From Micromonospora sp. RP3T (lineage in GTDB: Bacteria; Actinomycetota; Actinomycetes; Mycobacteriales; Micromonosporaceae): a stretch of DNA of 64,000 nt. Within the stretch, counting starts at the first letter, position 1; every line of letters starts with the position of its first letter. Of the stretch, positions 1 to 7,915 are shown piece by piece. Position numbers and translations under genes: made by a program. A model generated the notes under the pieces. It was not told where the DNA came from, ran no database searches, and saw only the letters and a list, made by a program, of their open reading frames with translations. The stretch lies in assembly GCF_003027925.1 (NCBI RefSeq), contig NZ_PYPS01000029.1, positions 1-64,000 of the forward strand. Direction: 5' to 3'.

Positions 1-19
1 CGGCCCGAGCCCGCCGGCG

Positions 20-60
20 CCGTCGTGCCGCGCGCACCCCCGTGGCGCGCGGCACGACGG
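20..60. terminator. Strong GC hairpin, probable terminator
   Basis: A perfect 16-bp stem (20-35 with 45-60) closes a 9-base loop. There is no U-tract, as is usual in actinobacteria. It lies downstream of the minus-strand haloperoxidase gene and could also end a gene entering from the left. Confidence 0.7.
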
Positions 61-118
61 CCGTCCGAGCGGCGGCCCGAGTGACCGCCGCCGCTTCCGG
101 GCGCTTCCCGGCAGCCGC

Positions 119-217
119 TCACGGCTCGACCGGGCCGCTGCCGTGTCACGGCTCGACCGGGCCGCCTCCGTTTCGCGGCGTCACCGGGCCGCTGCCGTTC
201 AGGGCTCGACCGGGCCG
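119..217. repeat. Short tandem repeat over the haloperoxidase stop codon
   Basis: A 19-mer reading CGGCCCGGTCGAGCCGTGA on the minus strand occurs at 119-137 and 146-164. It occurs again with one change at 199-217, with a degenerate unit between, giving a period near 27 bases. The 199-217 copy holds the last codons and TGA stop of the haloperoxidase gene, so the others look like downstream copies of the gene end. Confidence 0.7.
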
Positions 218-1623
218 GCGGCGGCGTCGGCGCGCAACCCGTGCGCGGCCAGGTCGTCGGCCACCTCCAGGCCGAGGCGCACCCCGCCGATGTTCTGCCC
301 GAGGTCGACCCGGCCGTCGTCGTCGAGCGCGAACGCGTCGAACGACCAGTGCACGCCCAGATAGACGCGGCTCAGGCCGTTCTCCTCGATCATCTGCCAC
401 AACCCGTCCGGGAAGCGGCGGGCCCAGCGCGGCCGGACCGTGCCGGTGTTGTCCACGCTGACGCCGTTCAGCTCGTCGGAGACGAACTCCAGCCCGTCGG
501 CGAGGTCGTCCGGGCCGCGCCCGCCGCGCCCGTGGAACTGGCGCACCGTCTGCAACGCCGCCGCGCCGAACGTGGCGTGGCCGGAGGGGTACGCCGGGAA
601 GTTCGGCGTCCGGTTCTTCTGCCCGACGCTGTTGGTGTTCGGCGCGCCCAACGGCAGCCAGCCGATGTCGCCGGCCGGGTCGAGCGCGGCGTCACCGGTG
701 CCGGTCGGCCCCAGCGAGCTGTCGTGCTCCCGGATGCCGAGCACCGGTCGCCACAGGTCGTGGCGGTACTTCTCCGCCCAGCAGAGGATGCCGGCGTCGG
801 CCATCGCGGCGTTGACGAGCGCGAAGAGTCGCGCGTTGCGGGCCGTGTCGTGGCCCTGAGCCCGGGCCACGGCCCGGACGATCTGGTTGTAGAACCGGGG
901 CGGGGTGCCGACGCCACGCGCGCCGTCGTAGGCCCAGAACAGCCCGACGGCGGTCTCGGCGGCGGTCCGGCGCGGCAGCCGGTCCGGCAGCGTGCCGGCC
1001 AGGTGCGGCGCGACGCCCTTGCCCCGCACCTGGCGCAGCGCCCGCTCGTACGCCCGGTCGCCCGGGCGCGGCGGTGCGTCGAGCTGGTGCCGGGTGGTCA
1101 CCGCGAAGCAGCGTGACCGCGCGCCGTAGAACGGCGCGTGGTAGCCCTGCCCCGGGTTGTCCGGGTCGACGCGGTGGTGCGGGCGCGCCAGGGACGGCAC
1201 GTAGCCGTCGTCACCGAGACCGGGGTCGCCGGCCCGCAGCCGCAGCACCTCCTCGGCGACCCGCCGGCCGTAGGCGTGCCCGGCCGCGTCGTGCTTGCCG
1301 GCGACCAGGCCCGCGGCGAGGTGTCGGGCCTCGAAGAACGCCCGCTGTGCCGGGTGCAGGACGGCCAGCGTGGTCCGGGCCGCGGCCGCCACGGCGCTGT
1401 CCGGGTCCGCGTCGGCGGGTGGCTCCGGCAGCCGGTCGCCCAACCACGGCTCGTACGCCCCGGTGAGACCGACGTACGCGTCGTGCATGGCCAGGTGGAC
1501 GACGGCCAGCGCGCGGGCGCTGCCCACCGGCCCCTGCGACTGCGCCTCGGTGACGTCGCCGGTGGTGTGGGTGACCCGGTTCGCCTCCAGGGCCACCTCG
1601 TTCCAGTACAGGATCTGATCCAC
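199..1623 (-). CDS. Vanadium-dependent haloperoxidase / PAP2-like phosphatase family protein
   Basis: This is a 474-residue protein of the vanadium haloperoxidase/acid phosphatase superfamily, which oxidises halides with peroxide or hydrolyses phosphate esters. All three signature motifs are visible in the C-terminal half: KX6RP (KYRHDLWRP), the GH motif in YPSGHATF, and SRX5HX3D (SRVYLGVHWSFD). The GTG at 1623 is preferred because a GGGGG tract lies about 6 bases upstream; the frame stays open further upstream without a comparable site. No clear signal peptide is visible from this start. The sequence cannot separate haloperoxidase from phosphatase activity. The gene is monocistronic, and its stop lies in a small tandem repeat. 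Confidence 0.85.
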   Translation of the reverse strand: MDQILYWNEVALEANRVTHTTGDVTEAQSQGPVGSARALAVVHLAMHDAYVGLTGAYEPWLGDRLPEPPADADPDSAVAAAARTTLAVLHPAQRAFFEARHLAAGLVAGKHDAAGHAYGRRVAEEVLRLRAGDPGLGDDGYVPSLARPHHRVDPDNPGQGYHAPFYGARSRCFAVTTRHQLDAPPRPGDRAYERALRQVRGKGVAPHLAGTLPDRLPRRTAAETAVGLFWAYDGARGVGTPPRFYNQIVRAVARAQGHDTARNARLFALVNAAMADAGILCWAEKYRHDLWRPVLGIREHDSSLGPTGTGDAALDPAGDIGWLPLGAPNTNSVGQKNRTPNFPAYPSGHATFGAAALQTVRQFHGRGGRGPDDLADGLEFVSDELNGVSVDNTGTVRPRWARRFPDGLWQMIEENGLSRVYLGVHWSFDAFALDDDGRVDLGQNIGGVRLGLEVADDLAAHGLRADAAAGPVEP

Positions 1624-2016
1624 GATTTCCCCCGTCGTGATCCGCTGTCGAATGGCGGCGGCAATGCCGTTTCCGCAACGGATCACGGGTGCGGGAAAAT
1701 GGGCGCGCGCCAGCACGTCCGGAATGCCGTCCGGATCGGTGAGGTGCGGAAAGCCGTTTCCCCGTCGAGCCCCCGTTGCGAACCGGCGCCCCACTGCTCA
1801 GGTGGTCCGCCGCGCCGTCGTCGAAATGCGAATCGACGTCGGCTCATCCATGGTTGCGGCGGCCGAGGCGAGGGGTCAAGGTGAGGCGCGGGTAAATGTG
1901 GCGACTGTCGGGGAGTAAGCAGTCGAGCGATTCGTGCAACCGAATGGCGGGTTCACGTCGTCGCAGGTCACGACGACGCCCGGGCGGTCGGGCCACCCGG
2001 GCGTCGTCGGCGGAGG
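1624..2016. other. Gene-free interval upstream of the haloperoxidase gene
   Basis: About 390 bases lie between the haloperoxidase start and the pgi stop, both on the minus strand. Short open frames cross it but none has a convincing ribosome site or protein-like composition. It probably carries the haloperoxidase promoter and the 3' end of the pgi transcript. I see no strong terminator hairpin. Confidence 0.5.
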
Positions 2017-3651
2017 TCAGCTCCGGCCGCGCTCGGCGCGGTAACGGCGGATCAGCTCCGCGGTCGAGGTGTCCACCTCGGCCAGATCCGGCGCCGATCC
2101 GGTGAGCTTCGGGGCGAGCTGGTTGGCCATCACCTTGCCCAGCTCCACGCCCCACTGGTCGAAGGCGTTGATGTCCCAGACCGCGGCCTCGGTGAAGACG
2201 ATGTGCTCGTAGAGCGCGATGAGCTGGCCCAGGGTCGCCGGGGTGAGCTTCGGGGCCAGGATCGAGGTGGTCGGGTGGTTGCCCGCCATCACCCGGTGCG
2301 GCACCACGTCGGCCGCGGTGCCCTCGGCCTCCACCTGCTCCCGGGTGCGCCCGAACGCCAGCGCGGCGGTCTGCGCGAAGAAGTTCGACATGAACAGGTC
2401 GTGCATGTCGCCCAGGTCGTGGTTGGGCCGGCTGAACGCGATGAAGTCCGCCGGGATCAGCCGGGTGCCCTGGTGGATGAGCTGGTAGAAGGCGTGCTGA
2501 CCGTTGGTGCCGGGCTCGCCCCAGAAGATCTCCCCGGTCGGGTACGTCACCGGGGAGCCGTCGACGCGTACCGACTTGCCGTTGCTCTCCATGGTGAGCT
2601 GCTGGAGGTAGGCCGGGAACCGGTGCAGGTACTGCGCGTAGGGGAGCACGGCGTGGGTCTCCGCGCCGAGGAAGTCCGAGTACCACACGTTGAGCAGCCC
2701 GAGCAGCGCCGGAACGTTGCGCTCCACCGGAGTCGAGCGGAAGTGCTCGTCGACGGCGTGGTAGCCGGCCAGCATCTCGCGGAACCGGTCCGGGCCGATC
2801 GCCAGCATCACCGACAGCCCGACCGCCGAGGGCAGCGAGTACCGTCCGCCCACCCAGTCCCAGAAGCCGAACATGTTCTCCGGATCGATGCCGAAGTCGC
2901 GCACCCGCTGCTCGTTGGTGCTGACCGCGACGAAGTGCCGGGCGACCGCGTCGTCGTCCGCGTCCAGCCCGGCGAGCAGCCAGCGCCGTGCCTGGTCGGC
3001 GTTGGCCAGCGTCTCCTGGGTGGAGAACGTCTTCGAGACCACCACGAACAGCGTGCGCGCCGGATCCAGGTCGGCGGTCTTGTCGTGGATGTCGGTCGGG
3101 TCGATGTTGGACACGAACCGGCAGGAGATCCCCGCGTCCCGGTACGCCTTCAACGCCTCGTACGCCATCACCGGACCCAGGTCGGAGCCGCCGATGCCGA
3201 TGTTGACCACGGTGGTGATCCGCTCACCGGTGTGGCCGCGCCACCCGCCGGAGCGCACCCGGTCGGCGAACGCCGACATCCGGTCCAGGACGGCGTGCAC
3301 GTCGGCGACGACGTCCTGGCCGTCCACGTGCAGCGTGGCGTCGGAGGGCAGGCGCAGCGCGGTGTGCAGCACGGCGCGGTCCTCGGTGACGTTGATGTGC
3401 CGGCCGGCGAACATGGCCGCGATCTTCTCGGCGAGGCCGACCCGCTCGGCGAGCGCGGTGAGCAGCGCGACCGTCTCGTCGGTGACCAGGTTCTTGCTGT
3501 AGTCCACGTGCAGGTCGGCGACCTCGCCGGTGAGCCGCTCGCCCCGCTGCCCGTCGGCGGCGAAGAGGTCGCGCAGGTGGGTGGCGCGCATCGCCTCGGC
3601 GTGCTTGCGCAGCGCCTGCCATTCGTCGGTGGTGGTGACGTCCACAGCCAT
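2017..3651 (-). CDS. pgi: Glucose-6-phosphate isomerase
   Basis: This cytosolic 544-residue enzyme interconverts glucose 6-phosphate and fructose 6-phosphate. The two family signatures are clear: VNIGIGGSDLGP followed by VSKTFSTQET, and the segment around GNHPTTSILAPKLTP. ESNGKSV and FDQWGVELGK are also typical, and the length matches bacterial Pgi. The ATG at 3651 follows an AAGGAG about 13 bases upstream; an in-frame GTG at 3672 overlaps that site and is less likely. The frame runs open far upstream of the start, antisense to the ABC exporter, but only this segment is protein-like. The gene is divergent from the exporter across a 243-base promoter region. Confidence 0.95.
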   Translation of the reverse strand: MAVDVTTTDEWQALRKHAEAMRATHLRDLFAADGQRGERLTGEVADLHVDYSKNLVTDETVALLTALAERVGLAEKIAAMFAGRHINVTEDRAVLHTALRLPSDATLHVDGQDVVADVHAVLDRMSAFADRVRSGGWRGHTGERITTVVNIGIGGSDLGPVMAYEALKAYRDAGISCRFVSNIDPTDIHDKTADLDPARTLFVVVSKTFSTQETLANADQARRWLLAGLDADDDAVARHFVAVSTNEQRVRDFGIDPENMFGFWDWVGGRYSLPSAVGLSVMLAIGPDRFREMLAGYHAVDEHFRSTPVERNVPALLGLLNVWYSDFLGAETHAVLPYAQYLHRFPAYLQQLTMESNGKSVRVDGSPVTYPTGEIFWGEPGTNGQHAFYQLIHQGTRLIPADFIAFSRPNHDLGDMHDLFMSNFFAQTAALAFGRTREQVEAEGTAADVVPHRVMAGNHPTTSILAPKLTPATLGQLIALYEHIVFTEAAVWDINAFDQWGVELGKVMANQLAPKLTGSAPDLAEVDTSTAELIRRYRAERGRS

Positions 3652-3833
3652 CGGGTCGATCTTCTCCTTCACGACGGGGCGGTCGGCGGGCCTTCGCCGG
3701 CGACCCCACCAGCCTGCCATCCGGGGCCGGTCACCGCGACGCGACCCGGTATCGCCCCACCTGGTGGGCGCGTCCCACCCGGCGTCGAGCCCGACACGAG
3801 CCTGGCGCGTTCGTTCGACACGCCGGTCACCGG

Positions 3834-3863
3834 CTGACACCTGTCGATTGCCGAACGTAATAT
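3834..3863 (+). promoter_or_regulatory. Candidate promoter for the ABC exporter
   Basis: CTGACA at 3834-3839 and TAATAT at 3858-3863 are 18 bases apart, a good match to a housekeeping sigma promoter. Transcription would start near 3870, about 25 bases before the ATG at 3895. Confidence 0.55.
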
Positions 3864-3894
3864 CCTGCTGCCCGGTCCCCGTGTGGGAGGTGCC

Positions 3895-5835
3895 ATGCCC
3901 GGAGTGGTCCACCCTCGTCCCCCGTCCGACCCGGACGAGCCGGCCGACGAGTCGGCGCTGCCGGAGCTGGTCGATCCGCACTGGATGCACCGGGCCACCG
4001 AACTGGCCCACACCGGCTTCTGGTCGGTGGCCCGCCGGCTGCCCGCGCTGGTCCGCGAGGCGGTCGGTCTGGCGTGGGCGACCAGCCGCCGGGACACCGC
4101 GGCCTCGCTCGGCCTCAACGTGGCCGCCGGGGTGCTCACCACGCTCGGCCTGCTCGCCACCACCGGTGTGCTCCAGCAGCTCTTCGCGGCCGGTCCGACG
4201 CCGGCGCGGATCCGGGCTGCGCTGCCCGCCCTGGTGCTGGCCGCGGCGGCCGTCACCGCGCGCGGCGCGCTGACCGTCGCGGCCGGATGGGCGCAGGCCC
4301 GACTCATCCCGCAGATCAACTACGCGGTGGAGCGCCGGCTGTTCGAGACCACCTCGGCGGTCGAGCTGGCCGCCTTCGACGACCCGGGATTCGCCGAGGA
4401 GATGGACCGGGCCCGCGACCGAGGGCTGGCCGAGGCCGGGTCCCTGGTCGACGACACGGTCAACCTGGTCACCGGCGTGGTGGGGGTGGTGGCCACCGCC
4501 GTCGCGGTGGCCGTCATCCACCCGCTGCTGCTGCCCTGTCTGCTCGTCGCCGCCGTGCCGGAGGCGGTGACGGCGGTGCGGATGGCCCGCCGGCAGCACG
4601 TCGACTGGCTCGCCCGGATCACCCGGCGCCGCCGCAAGTGGATGCTGGGCGACCTGATGGCCAACCGGCACACGGCGGCCGAGATCCGCGCCTACCAGAT
4701 GCGCGCCTTCCTGCTCTCGGAGTACCGCCTGATGACACGTCTGGAGACCCGGGCCGAGCTGCGCCTGGCCCGGGCCCAGACGATCACCCGGGGGCTCGGT
4801 CTGTCGGTGACCGGGATCGCCACGTTCGGGCTCTACCTGGTGCTGGGAGGCCTGCTCATGGAGGGCGTGGTCGCGCTCGCGGCGGCGGCCACCGCGCTGC
4901 TCGCCCTCCAGTCCGCGCGCGGCAGCCTGCACACCGCGATCTTCGCCACCAACTCGCTCTACGAGGACGCCCTCTACTACCAGGACTACCGAAACTTCCT
5001 CGACCGCGCCGACCGGCGGATCCCGGCCGGTGGCGACCGGCCGGTCGACGGGTTCGACCGGCTGGAGCTGGACCGGGTCAGCCTGCGGTACCCGGACACC
5101 GAGGCCGCCGCCGTCGACGAGGTGAGTCTCTCGTTCCGGCGCGGCGAGGTGGTCGCGCTGGTGGGGGAGAACGGCTCCGGCAAGACCACGCTGGCCAAGC
5201 TGATCGCCGGCCTCTACCGGCCCACCGACGGCACGATCCGCTGGGACGGCGTGGACGTCGCCGAACTGGACCCGCGTCAGGTCGCCGCCCAGGTCGCGGT
5301 GATGAGCCAGGACTGGTGGAAGTTCCCGTTCACCGCCCGGCAGAACATCCGGGTCGGCCGTCACGACCGGGCCGGCCGGCCCGGTCCCACCGTGGAGGCC
5401 GCCGCCCGGGCCGCCGCCGCGCACGACATGCTCAGCGAGTTGCCGTTCGGGTACGACACGCTGCTGGACCGGCAGTTCAAGGACGGTCAGGACCTGTCGG
5501 GCGGGCAGTGGCAGCGGCTGGTGGCCGCCCGCAGCCTCTACCGCGACGCCCGGCTGCTCATCTGCGACGAGCCCTCCGCCGCGCTGGACGCGCGCGCCGA
5601 GCATGCCCTCTTCGCGCACCTGCGGCGGCACCCCGACCGGGCCGTCGTGCTGATCACCCACCGGCTGGCCAACGTGCGGCACGCCGACCGGATCTTCGTG
5701 CTGGACCACGGTCGCCTCGTCCAGCAGGGCGACCACGGCACGCTGATGGCCGCCGACGGCCCCTACCGGCAGCTGTTCGAACTACAGGCGGCCGGTTACC
5801 TGGCCGGCACCGGCGAGCCGGCTCGCGACCGTTGA
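3895..5835 (+). CDS. ABC exporter, fused membrane and ATPase domains
   Basis: This 646-residue half-transporter has an N-terminal membrane domain with about six helices (residues ~60-340). A nucleotide-binding domain follows, with Walker A GENGSGKTT, signature LSGGQWQR, Walker B LLICDEPSAALD and a switch histidine in LITHR. It would act as a homodimer in the inner membrane, or with a partner encoded elsewhere. The ATG at 3895 is preferred over the GTG at 3883 because GGGAGG lies four bases upstream of the ATG. The Q-loop region contains MSQDWWKFPFTARQN, typical of actinobacterial exporters next to unknown natural-product or lipid genes. Substrate is unknown. Confidence 0.88.
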   Translation: MPGVVHPRPPSDPDEPADESALPELVDPHWMHRATELAHTGFWSVARRLPALVREAVGLAWATSRRDTAASLGLNVAAGVLTTLGLLATTGVLQQLFAAGPTPARIRAALPALVLAAAAVTARGALTVAAGWAQARLIPQINYAVERRLFETTSAVELAAFDDPGFAEEMDRARDRGLAEAGSLVDDTVNLVTGVVGVVATAVAVAVIHPLLLPCLLVAAVPEAVTAVRMARRQHVDWLARITRRRRKWMLGDLMANRHTAAEIRAYQMRAFLLSEYRLMTRLETRAELRLARAQTITRGLGLSVTGIATFGLYLVLGGLLMEGVVALAAAATALLALQSARGSLHTAIFATNSLYEDALYYQDYRNFLDRADRRIPAGGDRPVDGFDRLELDRVSLRYPDTEAAAVDEVSLSFRRGEVVALVGENGSGKTTLAKLIAGLYRPTDGTIRWDGVDVAELDPRQVAAQVAVMSQDWWKFPFTARQNIRVGRHDRAGRPGPTVEAAARAAAAHDMLSELPFGYDTLLDRQFKDGQDLSGGQWQRLVAARSLYRDARLLICDEPSAALDARAEHALFAHLRRHPDRAVVLITHRLANVRHADRIFVLDHGRLVQQGDHGTLMAADGPYRQLFELQAAGYLAGTGEPARDR

Positions 5836-6025
5836 CATCCAGCGCACTCGAACTCCGGCCGGCCCTGGCGATTGACGGCCCCGTCCGCGAGCCATCCTTA
5901 ACCGAGTGCGGGTGCCAGAGCAGTGATGCTGCCTGCATGAATGGACTGCTGGTGGAGGCATCTTCCGGCGCACGGTTCACGCGAAGCGTCCAGCCAGGAC
6001 ACCCGCACGATTACGAACTTCGATG

Positions 6026-6055
6026 TTGACAGGCATCGGCGGAACTGACTACTTT
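6026..6055 (+). promoter_or_regulatory. Consensus-like promoter of the small secreted protein locus
   Basis: TTGACA (6026-6031) and TACTTT (6050-6055) are separated by 18 bases. The predicted start near 6062 leaves a leader of about 115 bases before the ATG at 6177. Confidence 0.6.
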
Positions 6056-6154
6056 GAGTACGTCCGAGGTTACAGCTCGGCACGGGGGAAAGTCGGCACC
6101 AATCTCACGCATGGCTTGGCGTGTGCGTCGTGGCCTGCCTATTCCTTCGTGTCG

Positions 6155-6170
6155 ACCTAATTAGTTAGGT
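6155..6170. promoter_or_regulatory. AT-rich inverted repeat over the ribosome site
   Basis: ACCTAA-TTAG-TTAGGT is a perfect 6-bp inverted repeat around four bases, unusually AT-rich for this DNA. Its right arm contains the only Shine-Dalgarno-like bases (AGGT) before the ATG at 6177, so it could be an operator or a weak translation-control hairpin. Confidence 0.4.
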
Positions 6171-6176
6171 GCGGAT

Positions 6177-6563
6177 ATGAAGTTGAAGCTGGTCCTGGTG
6201 AGCGCCTTGCTCGCGATTCCTGGGGCGGCCCTCACGGGCATGGCCGCCTACGCGGACCCATCCGGCTGCTCGGCGAGCACCACCGATTTCGGGCTCGATT
6301 CCGGCAAGAAGCTGCAGGCGACGGGTGAGGGGCTCTGCAGCACGAGCGCGAGCCGAAACCTGCAGGTGGAGATCAAGCAGGACCTGAGCCTGCAGCCCGA
6401 TCCGGTGGTGGCGCACGGCAACGATTCCCGAACCGCCAAGTCCTACGCCTCGACGGTCGTGAGCTGTGACAACGGCAACACTGCCACGTACTACGGTCGC
6501 ACTTTCTTCACCACCAACACCACCTACCACGACTCGACTCACCGTCGGTACACGGTCTGCTGA
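6177..6563 (+). CDS. Small secreted four-cysteine protein, copy 1
   Basis: This 128-residue protein has a Sec signal peptide (MKLKLVLVSALLAIPGAALTG) with likely cleavage after AAYA, near residue 26. The mature part has exactly four cysteines, in GCSAS, GLCSTS, VSCDN and the terminal TVC, which could form two disulfides outside the cell. The central stretch NLQVEIKQDLSLQPDPVV and the segment YYGRTFFTTNTTYHDS recur almost unchanged in the next gene. The alternating polar/hydrophobic pattern suggests a beta-rich fold. I do not recognise the family. It precedes its paralogue and a dedicated-looking ABC transporter, so an exported effector, bacteriocin-like or surface role is possible but unproven. 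Confidence 0.75.
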   Translation: MKLKLVLVSALLAIPGAALTGMAAYADPSGCSASTTDFGLDSGKKLQATGEGLCSTSASRNLQVEIKQDLSLQPDPVVAHGNDSRTAKSYASTVVSCDNGNTATYYGRTFFTTNTTYHDSTHRRYTVC

Positions 6564-6628
6564 TCGAAGAACAAGCCTGCCGAGATCGTGCGCAACGCGG
6601 TCGTGTAGCCAGACGATTGGAGAAAGAT

Positions 6629-7012
6629 TTGCGAATCAAGATTGTTCTTGCCGGAGCCCTGCTAGCTCTTCCGACGGCGGCCATCGCCGGCTCGGCCGCA
6701 TTCGCGGACCCTGCCGGTTGCTCGGCTGCGACCACCTCCTTCGGCTTGAGCAGTGGCGAACTCAGAGCACTCGGCGAAGGGCGCTGCAGCACCAGTGCCA
6801 ACCGGAACCTGCAGGTGGAGGTCAAGCAAGATCTCAGTCTGCAGCCTGATCCGGTCGTGACCCACACCAATGACAACGGATCGAAGACGTACTACAGCGG
6901 AGTCGCCCAGAGTTGCGACAGCGGCAACACGTCGACCTACTACGGCCGAACCTTCTTCACGACGAACACCACCTACCACGACAGCTCGCACAAGAAGTTG
7001 ACGGTGTGCTGA
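6629..7012 (+). CDS. Small secreted four-cysteine protein, copy 2
   Basis: This 127-residue paralogue lies 65 bases after copy 1. Starting at the TTG at 6629 gives a 28-residue N-terminus (MRIKIVLAGALLALPTAAIAG) that matches copy 1 in length and hydrophobicity, with GGAG six bases upstream; an in-frame TTG at 6617 overlaps that site. The four cysteines are conserved (GCSAA, GRCSTS, QSCDS, terminal TVC), as are NLQVEVKQDLSLQPDPVV and YYGRTFFTTNTTYHDSSH. The regions between have diverged. This is a tandem duplication kept under selection for the cysteine frame. Function unknown. Confidence 0.75.
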   Translation: MRIKIVLAGALLALPTAAIAGSAAFADPAGCSAATTSFGLSSGELRALGEGRCSTSANRNLQVEVKQDLSLQPDPVVTHTNDNGSKTYYSGVAQSCDSGNTSTYYGRTFFTTNTTYHDSSHKKLTVC

Positions 7013-7063
7013 CAGGGTAGTGCTTGACGCGGGATGACGTGCGAGAATCGTCTCCTGTGTACG

Positions 7064-7121
7064 CCGGCAGCCCCCCACCTCGCGGGCCAAGCCCTCGCGT
7101 GCGAGGTAGGGGGCTTGCCGG
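7064..7121. terminator. Long hairpin between secreted proteins and ABC genes
   Basis: A stem of about 20 bp (7064-7083 with 7101-7121, one mismatch and one bulge) closes a 17-base loop. It lies 51 bases after the copy 2 stop and 32 bases before the ATPase start. It could terminate most transcripts, so that secreted proteins are made in excess over the transporter, or stabilise the 3' end of their mRNA. Confidence 0.65.
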
Positions 7122-7153
7122 TGGCCTTGCGCATCGGCTAGGAGTAGGGAAGA

Positions 7154-7915
7154 GTGTTGAGCGTCATAGTCGAAGGTGAGCGGCTTGGGCAGCGGTACGG
7201 AAAGAGCTGGGTAATTAGAGAACTGAATTTCTCCGTGCCGAGTGGTGTCTCCGTTCTGCTGGGACCGAACGGTGCGGGCAAGACGACGCTTCTTGAGATG
7301 ATTGCTACGATCAGGAAGCCGGCGGCTGGATCGTTGTCGGTTGTGGGGGTGCCGGCCACGCGTGCCGCAGAAATTCGTGATATTCGGCGCCGGACTGGAT
7401 ACCTGCCGCAGTTCTTCGGTTTCTTCCCTGGATTTACCGCACAGGAGTTCGTCGAGTACTGCGCCTGGTTGAAAGCCGTTCCCAACAAGAACATCGCGAA
7501 GCTCTCCCGTGAGGCGCTCAGTCGAGTAGGTATGGAGGATCGTGCCTCGCAGACCATGCGGACCCTGTCCGGCGGAATGCTCCGGCGCGTCGGTATCGCC
7601 CAGGCGGTGGTCCACTCGCCCGAACTGGTCATCCTCGACGAACCAACCGTTGGTCTCGACCCTCAGCAACGCATCGAGTTCAGGTCGCTCATCCGCATGC
7701 TGAGCGATCAGACGAGCTTCCTGGTCAGTACGCATCTGGTGGACGAGGTCCAGCACGTTGCCGACCGGGTGCTGGTACTCAGTGACGGGCGGATCTCCTT
7801 CGACGGCTCCGCCGATGAATTGAGCGCCAGGTCGCACGACGACGCGATCGGCGACACCGTCCTGGAACGCGGCTACAGCGCGGTGCTGAGCGCGGGCGGG
7901 CGGTCGATGCCATGA
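7154..7915 (+). CDS. ABC transporter ATP-binding protein
   Basis: This 253-residue single-domain ATPase has Walker A LLGPNGAGKTT, signature LSGGMLRRVGIAQAV, Walker B LVILDEPTVGLDP and a switch histidine in STHLVDE, typical of ABC-2-type exporters. The GTG at 7154 follows AGGAG by nine bases. It energises the two membrane proteins downstream; the next gene starts inside its stop (ATGA overlap at 7912-7915). The closeness to two small secreted proteins suggests transport, processing or self-protection linked to them, although those proteins have Sec signals and may not need an ABC exporter for secretion. Confidence 0.88.
   Translation: MLSVIVEGERLGQRYGKSWVIRELNFSVPSGVSVLLGPNGAGKTTLLEMIATIRKPAAGSLSVVGVPATRAAEIRDIRRRTGYLPQFFGFFPGFTAQEFVEYCAWLKAVPNKNIAKLSREALSRVGMEDRASQTMRTLSGGMLRRVGIAQAVVHSPELVILDEPTVGLDPQQRIEFRSLIRMLSDQTSFLVSTHLVDEVQHVADRVLVLSDGRISFDGSADELSARSHDDAIGDTVLERGYSAVLSAGGRSMP

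Larger units (their letters stand above)
5836..6176. other. Intergenic leader region of the small secreted protein locus
   Basis: This 341-base gap has no credible coding frame. It marks the start of a visibly less GC-rich block running to about 9.8 kb. It contains a consensus-like promoter at 6026-6055, an untranslated leader of about 115 bases, and an AT-rich inverted repeat at 6155-6170. Confidence 0.6.

Noticed and set aside
119..217. Possible CRISPR-like repeats
   Set aside because: Only three or four short units without unique spacers; one unit contains a gene's stop codon. This is a simple tandem repeat.
2017..5736. A 1239-codon minus-strand open frame spanning pgi and the antisense of the ABC exporter
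   Set aside because: Only the part from 3651 down is protein-like. The rest is antisense to a gene with clear ABC motifs and arises from GC-rich codon bias.
6177..7012. Assignment of the small secreted proteins to the lactococcin 972 family
   Set aside because: Size and a neighbouring ABC transporter recall that family, but the four cysteines and conserved segments do not match what I know of it, and the membrane proteins are not of the expected type.
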